Source: Streptomyces dioscori (GTDB lineage Bacteria; Actinomycetota; Actinomycetes; Streptomycetales; Streptomycetaceae). Taken from it: DNA of 64,000 nt. Below, piece after piece: positions 1 through 23,300 of this stretch (the stretch's first letter is position 1; each line of letters opens with the position of its first letter). The notes under the pieces were generated by a model. The model ran no database searches. It worked only from the letters and a program-made list of their open reading frames with translations, and had not been told where the DNA came from. The position numbers and the translations under genes are program-made. The stretch lies in assembly GCF_003024195.1 (NCBI RefSeq), contig NZ_KZ679038.1:310001-374000 (forward strand), given 5' to 3'.

Positions 1-11315
<11,315 letters not shown>

Positions 11316-11328
11316 GGTCTGCCGGTCC

Positions 11329-14300
11329 TCACCGTTCGTCGTGGTCGCTGTCGCCGCGTACGGCGTCTTCGAGTTCGCTGAGCACCTGTTCCTCCACCAG
11401 GTCGGCCAGGGCGGCGACCGTGCGGTGGACCAGGACGTCACGGGGTGTGAGGTGCACGCCGAAGGCGTCGTTGGCCCGTGAGGAGATGTGCAGGGCGCGC
11501 AGGGAGTCGCCGCCCAGGTCGAAGTAGTCGTCCTCGGCGCCGACGCGCGTGTCCAGCGCCTCCTCCCACAACTCGGCGAGGATCTCCTCGGTGGGGGTGC
11601 GGGGGGCGACATGTTCCGTGGTCCGCGGCGCGTCCGGTGCGGGCGCGGGCAGGGCGGCGCGGTCGGTCTTGCCGTTCTCGGTGAGCGGGAAGCGATCGAG
11701 GACGACGTACGCGGAAGGCACCATCGGGCCCGGCAGGGTCGCTGCGGCCAGCGCCCGCAGTTCGGCGGCGGACGGGGCCTCGGTGTCGGGCGCGCGCAAC
11801 AGGTGCGCGACCAGTCGCGGGAGGCCCGGTTCGTCCTCCCGTACGCTCACCACGGCGTCCAGCACGGCCGGATGCCGTACGAGCGTGGCTTCGACCTCAC
11901 CCGCCTCGATGCGGTGGCCGCGCAGCTTGAGCTGGTGGTCGGTGCGGCCCAGGTAGTGCAGTTCACCGCGGGTGTCACGGCGTACGAGGTCGCCCGTGCG
12001 GTACATACGGGTGCCGGGTGGCCCGAACGGGTCGGCGGTGAAGCGGGTCGCGGTCAGACCGGGCCGGCCCAGGTATCCGCGGGCCAGCGCCGGTCCGCTC
12101 AGCCACAGTTCGCCCGCCACGCCGTCCGGGACCGGGCGGTGCCCGGCGTCCAGGACGTACGCCCCGGTGGCGGGCAGCGGGCGGCCGATGGGCGGGGCGC
12201 CGCCGTTCGCCTCCAGCGTGTCCGACCAGGTGGCGACGACGGTGGCCTCGGTCGGCCCGTAGGAGTTGACCAGGCGGTGGTGCGGGGCCCAGCGGGCCAC
12301 CAGGTCGGCGCCGCACGCGTCGGCGCCCACGGTCAGGGTCTTGAGGTCGGGCAGGGTGCCGGGGGTGTCCGGCGGCAGGGTGGCGAGCGCGGCCGGGGGC
12401 AGCAGGGTGTGGGTGATGCGCTCGGTGCGCAGCACGTCGGCCAGTTCGGCGCCGAGCAGCGGGCCGGGGCGTGGGACGACCAGGCGGGCGCCCTGCGGCA
12501 GGGACATGCACAGTTCCAGCACCGAGGCGTCGAAGCTGGGCGTGGCGAACGCCAGCACCCGGTCGCCCGGCGCCACATGGTAGTGCGCGGCCTCGGCTGC
12601 GGCGAAGGCGGCCAGGCCCCGGTGGGTGACCACGACGCCCTTGGGGGTGCCGGTGGATCCCGAGGTGTAGATGACGTAGGCCGGATCGTCCAGGTTCAGC
12701 GGACGGTGACGGTCGGCGTCGGTGGGCCGGTGACCGGGTACGCCACCGCGCCCTCCAGCCCCTCCCTGCTCGCCCTGCCCGTCCTGTCCGTCCACCAGCA
12801 GCGCGGACACCTGGGCGGCATCGAGGGTGACGGCGGGCGCCGCGTCCCGCAGCATGAACGCCACCCGCTCCGGCGGGTAGTCGGGATCCACCGGCAGGAA
12901 GGCGGCACCCGCCTTGGTGACAGCGAGCTGGGCGAGGAGCATGTCCGCCGAGCGTGGCAGGACCAGGGCGACGAGCGTGCCGGGACCCGCGCCGCGCGCG
13001 ATGAGCCGGTGCGCCAGGCGGTTGGCCCGCTCCTCCACCTCGGCGAAGGTCAGGGACAGGCCGGGCGCGCTGAGGGCCGTGGCCGTGGGACCGCGGTCCA
13101 CCGCCGCCTCGATCAGGTCGGGCAGGGTGGCCGGGGCGACCGGTGCGAGCTGCGGGCGGGCGGGGCCGTGCAGCAGCCGGGCCCGTTCTCCTGGCGGCAG
13201 GATGTCGGTCGCGTCCAGGCGGTCGGTGTCCTGGGCGGCGGCCAGTTGGGCCAGTGTGTGCAGGAGCTGGGCGGCGAGCGAGCCGGCCGTGGCCGCGTCG
13301 AAGTGGCGGGGGTCGTAGCCGAGTTCGACGCCGAGCCGTTCGCCGGGCGAGATCACCACGGTGAGCGGGTAGTTGGTGGCCTCCCGGGCGTCGAGGTCGT
13401 GGACGTGGACGCCGTGGGCGCCGGCGGTGTCGTCGCCGACCGGGTAGTTCTCGAAGACCAGCAGGCTGTCGAACATCGGTGTCCCGGCGGGCAGCCCGCT
13501 CCACGCCTGGAGGTCGGTCAGGGGTACGTGGTCGAAGCGGCGGTCCTCGGCCCGTACGGCCTGGGTGTCCCGCAGCCAGGTGTCGCAGGCCGCGCTCCCG
13601 TCCACGGTGACCCGGGCGGGCAGGGTGGTGATGAACAGGCCGGTGATGGTGTCGGCGCCGGGCAGGTCGGCGGGCCGTCCGGAGACGGTGGTGCCGAAGC
13701 ACACCTCCCGTTCACCGCTCCACCGGGACAGCAGCAGCGCCCAGGCGCCCTGAGCGACGGTGTTGAGGGTCAGCCGGTTGCGTCGGGCGAAGTCCTCCAG
13801 CCGCTTGGTCTCCTCCGTGTCCAGCCACTGGGACAGCCAGGTGTCGGAGCGGGCCGCGGAGCTCTGGGCGGGCCTGCGGTCGTAGGGCAGCGGCGTGGGA
13901 GCGGTGAGGTCCGTGAGTGCGTTCCTCCAGTGCTCCTCCGCGGGTGCGGTCTCCCGGGCCGCGAGCCAGGCCGCGTAGTCGCCGAAGGGGCGGCGGTCCG
14001 GCAGCCGGGGTTCCTCGCCCCGGGCGAGCGCGGCGTGCGCGGCCATGACGTCGGCCAGGACGTGGAAGACGCTCCAGCCGTCCAGGAGGACGTGGTGGAA
14101 GGTCCACACGACCCGCACCTGGTCCGGGCCGAGCCGGATCAGGGTCAGGCGCAGCAACGGGGCACTGTCCAGGGCCAGTCCGCGGGCCTTGTCCTCGGCG
14201 AGCAGCCGTTCCAGCGCCGTGTCGCGCGTTTCAGGGGTAGATCCGGACCAGTCGTGCTCGGTGATCGGCAGTACGGCGGTGCGGTGCACGGCCTGGAGCG

Positions 14301-17300
14301 GGGTGGGGACGCCGCTCAGCACGACGGTGGTGCGCAGGACGGGCGTGCGGTCGACCACGTGCTGCCAGGCGGCGGCGAGCAGACGCGGGTCGCGCACCCC
14401 GTCCGCGACGAACGTGATCTGCTCGACGTACATGCCCCGGCCGGGCTCGTCCAGGCCGTGCACGACCATGCCGGTCTGGGTGGGGGTGAGGGGGTAGAGG
14501 TCCACGAGCTCGCGGCCGGTGCCCGCCAGCCGGTCCACCGTCGGCTGGTCCAGGGACACCAGCGGGAAGTCCGACGGGCTGCGGCCTCCGGCGCCGGGTT
14601 CGGCGCAGTGCCGCACGATGTGCCGCAGTTCGTCGGCGAGTTCGGCCGCCAGCCGGGCGACCGTGTCCCGCTCGTGCACCTCGCGCGAGTACGACCAGGT
14701 GAACTCCAGCCGTCCGTAGGCGACTTGGCCGAGTACGTCGAGGAGGTGCGGCCGGTCCGCCGTACGGTCGAGGCCGCCGGCCAGTCCGGCGTACGGGGTG
14801 TGCAGCAGGCCGTCCGCGGTGGTGCCGCGGTCCTGCCGGCCCAGGTAGTTGAAGCCGACCTGCGGCAGTCCCGGCAGGCCGAACCGGTCGCGGTCGGGGT
14901 GGAGATGGCGCAGGGCGCCGTAGCCCAGCCCGCCCCTCGGTACGGCCCGCAGGCTCTCCTTGACGGCCTTCAGCGCCGCTCCGGTGCCCTTGTCGCCCGG
15001 CACGTCCAGCGCGACGGGGAACATGGTGGTGAACCAGCCAACGGTACGGGCCAGGTCGACGTCGCCGAACAGCTCCTCGCGGCCGTGGCCCTCCAGCGCC
15101 ACCATGATGCGGTCCCGTCCGGTCCAGCGGCCCAGGACCCGTCCCAGGGCGCACAGGAGGACGTCGTTGACGCGGGTGCGGTAGACGTCCGGCACGTCCT
15201 GGAGCAGCCGCCTGGTGTCGTCGGCGTCCAGACCCACCGTCACCGTTTCTTCGCAGGCGCCCGTGTTGGCGCCGGTGAGGTCGGTCGGCAGAGGTGTGGC
15301 GTCGGCGGACAGGGCCTGCCAGTAGGCGAGTTCGTCGTCGAAGCCGCCGGAGGCGGTGTGGGCGGCCAGGCGCTGGGCCCACGTCCGGAAGGAGGTGCTC
15401 TTCGCGCCGAGGTCGGGCCGCTCGCCGGCGCGCAGCGCGCGGTAGGCGGTCTCCAGGTCCTCCAGGATCAGACGCCAGGACACCGCGTCCACGACCAGGT
15501 GGTGGGCGGCCAGCAGCAGCACGGGCCGCCGGTCGTCGCCGCGCCGGCACAGGGCGGCCCGGAGCAGGGGCCCTCCGGCGAGGTCGAACCCGGCGCACAG
15601 GCGGTCGGCGAGGACGCGTATCGCCGCGTCGGAGGCGTCGAACGCCTCCCCCGCGGACGACTCCCCGAAACCGCCGGAGACGTCGTGCGCCTCCAGGCGC
15701 GGGGCCTCCCCCGGGGCCGTGCCGTACTGCCGCCACCGTCCGCCGTCTCCGTCGTCTCCGTCGTCTCCGTCGCCGGACGGCTCGAAGCGCAGGCGCAGGG
15801 CGTCGTGGTGTGCCAGGACGGCGGCCAGGGCGCCCCGCAACAGGGTTTCGTCGGTGTCGACGGCCAGGTGGAAGGAGACCGCCTGCGTCAGCTGCGCGGG
15901 ATCGCCGGTGAGGTCGTCGAACAGCCAGTGCTGGACGGGGGTCAGCGGTACGTCCCCGACGACCGGGCCCTGTTCCCCGGCGGTCCGCGGAGCCGCCGGG
16001 CTCTCGGCCGCGGCGGCCAGTTCGGCCACGGTCTGGTGGCGGAACAGATGCCGCGGTGTCAGGGCGAGACCCGCCCTGCGGGCGGCGGAGACGATCTGGA
16101 TGCCGAGGACTGAGTCACCGCCGAGCGCGAAGTAGTTGTCCCGCGCGCCCACGTCGGGCACGCCCAGCACCTCGGACCAGATCGCGGCGAGCACCCGCTC
16201 GGTGTCGGTGCGCGGCGGGCGGTCGCCGCTCCCGCCCGGCGCCGACCACACGGGGTCGGGCAGCGCCCGCCGGTCCAGCTTGCCGGTGGCCCCGAGTGGC
16301 AGCCGTTCCAGCGGTACGACGAGCGCGGGGACGAGGTGGTCGGGGAGCGTACGCGCGAGGAAGGCCCGCAGATCGGCGGAGCCGGGAAGCGCGGGGCCCG
16401 CGGGGACCACGTACGCCACCAGACGCTTGTGACCGTCGTGCTCGACCACGCGGGCGGCAGCCGCGGACACCTCGGGGTGCCGGGTCAACGCGGCCTCGAC
16501 CTCGCCGAGTTCGATGCGGAAGCCGCGGACCTTCACCTGGTCGTCGGAGCGGCCGAGGTACATCAGCTCGCCGTCGGCCGTCCACCGTACGAGGTCCCCG
16601 GTGCGGTACATCCGGCCACCGGGCGGGCCGAACGGGTCGGCGGGGAAGCGGGACGCGGTCAGCCCCGGCCGGTTGAGGTAGCCGCGGGCCACCCCGGTCC
16701 CGGCCAGGTACAGCTCGCCCGGCACTCCGGCGGGCACCGGACGCAACCGGGCGTCCAGGGCGTAGGCACGGGCTCCGCCGACGGGCCTGCCGATGAGCGG
16801 TACGCGGTCGGGTTCGGCCGGGTCACAGGTGAAGGCGGTGGCGTAGACGGTGGCCTCGGTGGGGCCGTAGATGTTCATCACCCGGCAGCCGGGGACCGCC
16901 GCACGGACCTGCCGCACGGTCTGTACGGGCAGCGCCTCTCCGGCGAGGACGACGGTGTCGGCACCGACGCGGACGGTGTCCTCCGCCAGCAGCCGGCCCA
17001 GCGCGGACGGCACCGCACTGAGCAGTCCGGCCTGCCAGGGTTCCTCGCGTTCGGCGAGAGTGAGCAGGTCGTGGACGATCTCGACGCGGCCACCCGCCAG
17101 CAGGGGCGAGAAGATCTCGAACACCGACACGTCGAAGTTGAGCGAGGTGGAGGCCACCACATGCTCCAGGCCGCGTCCGCCGCCGAACTCCGCGGCGGCC
17201 CAGCCGGTCAGGGCCAGCACCGACGCCTGGGCGACGACGACACCCTTGGGCCGGCCGGTCGAGCCGGAGGTGTGGATGACGTAGGCGGGATGGTCCGGCA

Positions 17301-20300
17301 GCAGCCGGCCGTGCCGCTCGTCGTCGGTGATGCCGTCGCCGGACAGGGCGGCCAGGCGCGCGGCGCAGGCGGGATCGTCGAGGGCGATCCGGGAGAACGG
17401 CCCGTCCGGCAGCCGCCCGCCCGTCTCCGCGCAGGTGACGACCGCTTCGGGCCGCACGTCGTCGAAGAGGAAGGCGATGCGCTCGGCCGGGTAGCCCGGG
17501 TCGACTGGCAGATAGGCGGCGCCGCTCTTGAGGACCGCCAGGAGCGCCACGATCAGGTCCGGGGTGCGCGGCAGGGCGAGCGCGACGAACCGTTCGGGCC
17601 CGGCCCCGGCCTCGATGAGCAGGCGGGCCATCCGGTTGGCGCGCTCGTCGAGCTGCCGGTAGGTGAGCTGTTCCCGACCGCCGCCGCCGAGTACGGCCAC
17701 GGCGTCGGGAGTACGCGCGACCTGGGCGCGGAATGCCTCCGGCAGGGTCTCGGGCAGGGTGCGGTACACGGCCTCGGGCGGGGTCCGGGGTGGGACCTCG
17801 GACAGGGTCCGGGGTGGGCCCTCGGACGGAACCCGGTGGAGGGGCTCGGTCGCCGGGCCGCCGAAGCGTTCCAGCAGGCGGCGGCCCTCCTCGGCGGACA
17901 CCAGCGGCAGGTCGGCCAAGGCCCGGTCCGGACCGGTGGCCATCTCCGTCAGCAGCGTGCGCAGGCTCGCGCCGACGCCGTCGACGGTGGCCGCGTCGAA
18001 GGCGGCGGGGTCGTAGTCCAGGGTGACGGTGAAAGTGTCGCCGGGCGCGACCACCACGCTGAGCGGGTAGTTGGTCGGCTCCACATCGCGTTCCTGCTCC
18101 ATGGCGAGGCCGTGCCGGGCCAGGGCGTCCGCGTCGAACGGATAGTTCTCGAAGACCACGATGCTGTCGAACAGGGAGGTGCCGCCCGGTACTTCGCTCC
18201 ACGTCTGGAGCTGCGCGAGGGACACGAAGTCGTGACGCCGTGACTCCGACTGGGCGGCCTGGAGGTCGCCCAGCCAGTCCAGCAGCCGGCGCCCCTCGTC
18301 GATGCGCGCCCGGGTGGGCAGGGTGTTGATGAACAGGCCGACCATGGAGGTCACACCCGGCAGATCGGCGGGCCGCCCGGAGACGGTGGTGCCGAACACC
18401 ACGTCGTCCCCACCCCCGTAACGGGACAGCAGCAGCGCCCAGGCACCCTGCAGGACCGTGTTGACGGTCAGCCCGGCCGCCTGCGCCGTCTCCCGCAGCC
18501 GAGCCGACACGTCGGCGTCGAGCGTCACCCGCACCGACCCGGAGGACGAGGTGCGGTGCGCCTCCGCGGGGCGCCGGTCGCGCGGCAGCTCGGTGGCGAC
18601 GGGGAAACCGGCCAGCGCCTCGCGCCAGTACGCCTCCGCCCGCCCGGTGTCCTGCCGGGCCAGCCAGCCGAGGTAGTCACCGAAGGGTGCGCGGTCGGAC
18701 ACGTCAGGGCTGCGTCCCGCCGTCAGCGCCGCGTACCGCTCGCACACCTCGTCGAAGACCTGGGCCGCGCTCCACCCGTCGAGCAGCAGGTGGTGGAAGG
18801 TCCACAGCATGCGCACCCGGTCGGGCGAGAGCCGGATCAGGGCCAGGAGCATCAGCGGGGCCGTCTCCAGGTCGAGGCCCGCCTGCCGGTCCCCGTCGAC
18901 CAGCCGCGCGAGTTCCGTCCCGCAGCGCTCGGCCGGCCATCCGGACCAGTCGTGGTGCGTGACGGGCACGGTCGCCCGCCGCCGTACGGCCTGTATGGGC
19001 TCTGCGGTCTCCTGCCACACCGGGTGGGTGCGCAGCATCGCGTTGGCGTCCACCGTCCGCTGCCACGCCTCGGCCAGGGCGTGCGGGTCGGTGACGCCCG
19101 ACAGCACCAGTTGCACCTGGTTGACGTAGGTGCGGCTGTCGGGGTCGAGCAGGCTGTGGAACAGCATGCCGGCCTGCATCGGCGTCAGCGGGTACAGGTC
19201 GTCGACCGTACGGCCGTCGCCCACGACCCGGTCCACGGCGGCCTGGTCGATCCGCACCAGCGGGAAGTCCGACGGCGTACGCCCTCCCGCGTCCGGCTCG
19301 GCGCAGTGGGCGACGATGTCCTCCAGCGCCCGCAGCATGCCCGCCGCGAGGCCGTCGACGGTCTCCTCGCGGTGCAGGTGCCGGCTGTAGTGCCAGGTGA
19401 TCTCCAGCTCGCCGTCCTCGACACGGGCGACCACGTCGAGCAGATGCGGGCGTACGGACTCGGGTGCCTCGGCGCCGTCCAGGCCGCCCGGCACGGAACG
19501 CACCAGCGCGCCGCCCTGCGCCGACCAGTCGAAACGGCCCAGGTAGTTGAAGCTGACGCCGGGCATCGGCGAGCCGGTCAGGACCTCGTCGCGCGCCAGA
19601 TGGCGCAGGGCTCCGTGGCCGAGGCCCCGCGCGGGCACCGCCCGCAACTGCTCCTTGACGGACTTCAGAGCGGCCCCCCAGTCCCCGTCCCATCCCCCGT
19701 CCCCGTCCCCGTCCCGGTCCGGGAGTTCGAGGGCGACGGGGAACAGGCTGGTGAACCAGCCGACCGTGCGGGACAGGTCGATGTCGTCGAAGAGCTGGTC
19801 CTCGCGGCCGTGTCCCTCCAGGCCGACGGCGACGGTCCGCCGTCCGGTCCAGTCGGCGAGCACCCGGCCGAGGGCGGTCAGCAGGACGTCGTCGACACGG
19901 GTGCGGTAGACACCCGGCACCTCCCGCAACAGGGCATCCGTGCGCCGCCGGTCGAGGCGTACGGTCACGGCGTCCACGTCGGCCATGGTGTTGCCGCCGT
20001 CGATGTCGGCGCCGGTGGCGTCGCCGTCCACCGGCAGGGGTGCGGCGCAGTGCCGGGCCACCGTCTCCCAGTGCGCGCGCTGCGCGGCGAACCCGCCCGA
20101 CGCGGTGTGCGCGTGCAGCCGCCGCGTCCACTCCTGGACGGAGGTCGTCCGCTCCGGCAGGCGTACGGGTTCGCCTGCTCGGGCCTGTTCGTAGGCGATC
20201 TCCAGGTCCTCCAGGAGGACGCGCCAGGAGACTCCGTCGACGACCAGGTGGTGCACGACCAGGAGCAGGTGGGTGCCAGTGGTTCCGGTTTCGCCAGTGG

Positions 20301-23300
20301 CACTGGTGGTACGGGTGGCGCAGGTGGCGCCGGTAGCGCCGGTGAACAGGCGGGCGGTCAGCAGCGGTCCGTCCGCGAGACGGAAGGAGGCGTGCGCCTC
20401 GGCCGTCACCCGGGCTTCGGTCCGATCCGCCGACGCCTCCCCGAGTCCGCGCAGGTCATGTGCCGTCAGCAGCTCGGGGACCTCCTCGTCGGCTCCCGGG
20501 CACTCCTGGCGCCAGGAGCCGTCGGCCGACCGCGCAAACCGGCCGCGCAGGGCGTCATGGTGGCGGTACACGGCCTCCAGCGCGCGGCGCAGGGCCGCCT
20601 GGTCGACGTCATGGGGCGTCTCCACGACGACGGACTGGTTGAAGAACTCCGGCCGTCGCGGCCCGGGTTCGAGGAACCAGTGCTGGATCGGGGCGAGCGG
20701 AACCTCGCCGCTCACCGGACCCATTCCCGCGACCGGTACGGCCGTGCCGGTGGTCGCCGCGGCGGCCAGCGCCGCGACCGTCGGATGCCGGAACAGGTCC
20801 CTCGGCGTGAGGGCGAGCCCGGCGGCGCGGGCGCGGGAGACGACCTGGATGCTGAGGATCGAGTCGCCGCCCAGCGTGAAGAAGTTGGTGTCGGCGCCGA
20901 CCCGTTCCACGCCGAGCAGTTCCGCCCAGATCCCGGCGAGGGTCCGCTCGGCCTCGGTGCGCGGCGCGCGGTACTCGGCGTCACCGGCCGCCGTCCAGTC
21001 GGGTGCGGGCAGCCGGCGCCGGTCCACCTTGCCGTTGGCGGTCAGGGGCAGCTCGGCCAGCGTGACGAAGGCGGCGGGCGCCATGTAGTCGGGCAGTTCG
21101 GCGACCACATGTGCGCGCAGCGCGTCCGCGGACGGTACGGCGGCCGAGGGCTGGGGCACGAGGTGTGCGGCCAACCGCTTGCGTCCAGCGTGCTCGTACA
21201 CCGAGACGACCGCCTCGGCGACGGCCAGATGGGCGGTGAGCCGGGCCTCGATCTCAGTGGGTTCGACGCGGAATCCGCGGATCTTGATCTGGTCGTCCGC
21301 GCGTCCCACGAAGTGCAGTTCGCCGTCGGCGCTCCACCGCACGATGTCCCCGGTGCGGTACATCCGCCCGCCGGACGGACCGAACGGATCGGCGAGGTAG
21401 CGAGCGGCGGTCGCACCGGGCCGCCCTGCGTAGCCGCGGGCCAGTCCGACACCCGCGACGTACAACTCCCCCGGTATGCCGGGTGGTTGCGTCTGCAGGC
21501 TGTCGTCCAGCACGTACACGCGTGTGTTGTCGAGCGGCCGTCCGATGGGCAGCACGGGCGGCAGCGGGTCACCGGCACGGAAGACCCGCCGGGTCGCGAA
21601 GGTGGTGGTCTCGGTCGGTCCGTAGCCGTCGACGACGGTGAGGCCGGGGCAGGCGTCGAGCACGCGGCCCACCACGGCACCCGGTACGGCCTCGCCGCCG
21701 GTCCACACCTCCTGGGCGCCGCGCAGGCAGGTGGGGTCCTCCTGGGCGAGCAGCCGGAACAGGCCGGCGGTCAGCCACAGGCAGCGCACCCCCTGCTCGG
21801 TGATCGCGCGCCGGACGACGGCCGCGTCCACGTCGGCCGGCGGGGCCAGCACGGCCGTTCCGCCGCGCAGCAGCGGCACCCACAGCTCGTAGGTGGCGGC
21901 GTCGAAGGCGTGCGGGGAGTGCACGAGGACCCGGTCGTGTCCGGCGAAGGCGCGGTCGAGGGCGAGCGCGGCGACGTCCCGCTGGCGTACCGCGACGCCC
22001 TTGGGGATGCCGGTGGAGCCGGAAGTGAACATCAGGTACTGGACGTTGTCCGGGTGGATCGCCCCGAAGGGCGCGCCCTCACCGTCCGCGCCCTGCACTT
22101 CCGGATCCTGGCCCTGTACTTCCGGATCCTGGCCCTGTACTTCCGGATCCTGGCCCTGTACTTCCGGATCCTGTACGTCTGCGGCGAGGAGGTCGGCCAC
22201 GCGCAGTACGGTCCCGTCCGGCAGCACCCCTCCCGACGAAACCCCCCGGTCGGCGTCGGCGTCGATGTCGGCATCCGTGAGCAGCAGCCGCGCGCCCGCC
22301 TCCGTGAGCATCCGGCGCAGCCGCTCGCGCGGTGCCCGGCTGTCCAGCGGTACGAACACGCCGCCGGTGCGGACCAGGGCGAGCTGGACGACCACGAGGT
22401 CGGCCGAGCGGTCCATCAGCACGCCGACGGGGACCTCGGCGGCCACGCCGTGCGCGGCGAGCCGGCCGGCCAGCAGGGCGGCCCGGGCGTCGAGTTGCCG
22501 GTAGGTGAACCGCTGCGCGTCCGTCTCCAGGGCCACGGCGTCCGGTGTGCGTCGGACCTGCGCGGCGAACAGTTCCGCCACGGTGGCCTCGGACCCGGAC
22601 AGGCCGGTGGCCGTGTCGTTCCACTCCTCGACCACCTGGGCGCGGCGGGCGGCCGTGAGCAACGGCAGTCGCGCGGGCGCGAGTTGGGGCGTTGCCGCCA
22701 TGTTCGTCAGCAGGACGGTGAGGTACTCGACCATGCGCCCGACGGTGTCCGCGTCGAACAACCGCGGGTCGTAGCCGAGCCGCAGACCGAGTTCGGCGCC
22801 CGGATAGGCCACCAGGCTGAGCGGGTAGTTGGTGGTCTCGATGCCGTCCAGGGCGCTCAGCCGCAGTCCGTGCGCGGCGGCCAGCTCGTCGTCGACCGGG
22901 TAGTTCTCGAAGACGACGATGCTGTCGAACAGGGCGACCTGTTCGGGGAGTTCGGTGAACGCCTTCATGCGGGTGAGCGGCACCTGGTCGTGGCGGCGGT
23001 CCTCGCTCTGCTCCTGCTGGAGGTCGCGCAGCCAGTCGAGCAGGGGCCTGTCGTGCGGCACGGTCACCCGCGTGGGCAGGGTCGTGATGAACAGGCCGGT
23101 CATGGTGTCGGCGCCCGGCAGCTCGGGGGGCCGCCCCGACACGGTCGTACCGAAGACGACGTCTTCCCTGCGGGCCTGACGGCTCAGCAGCAGCGCCCAG
23201 GCACCCTGTACGAGGGTGTTCACGGTGAGCCCGGCCGTCCTGGCCAGTTCCTCCAGTGCCCGGGTGGTGGCCGGGGTGACGGTGGCGCGGACCGCCGCGG

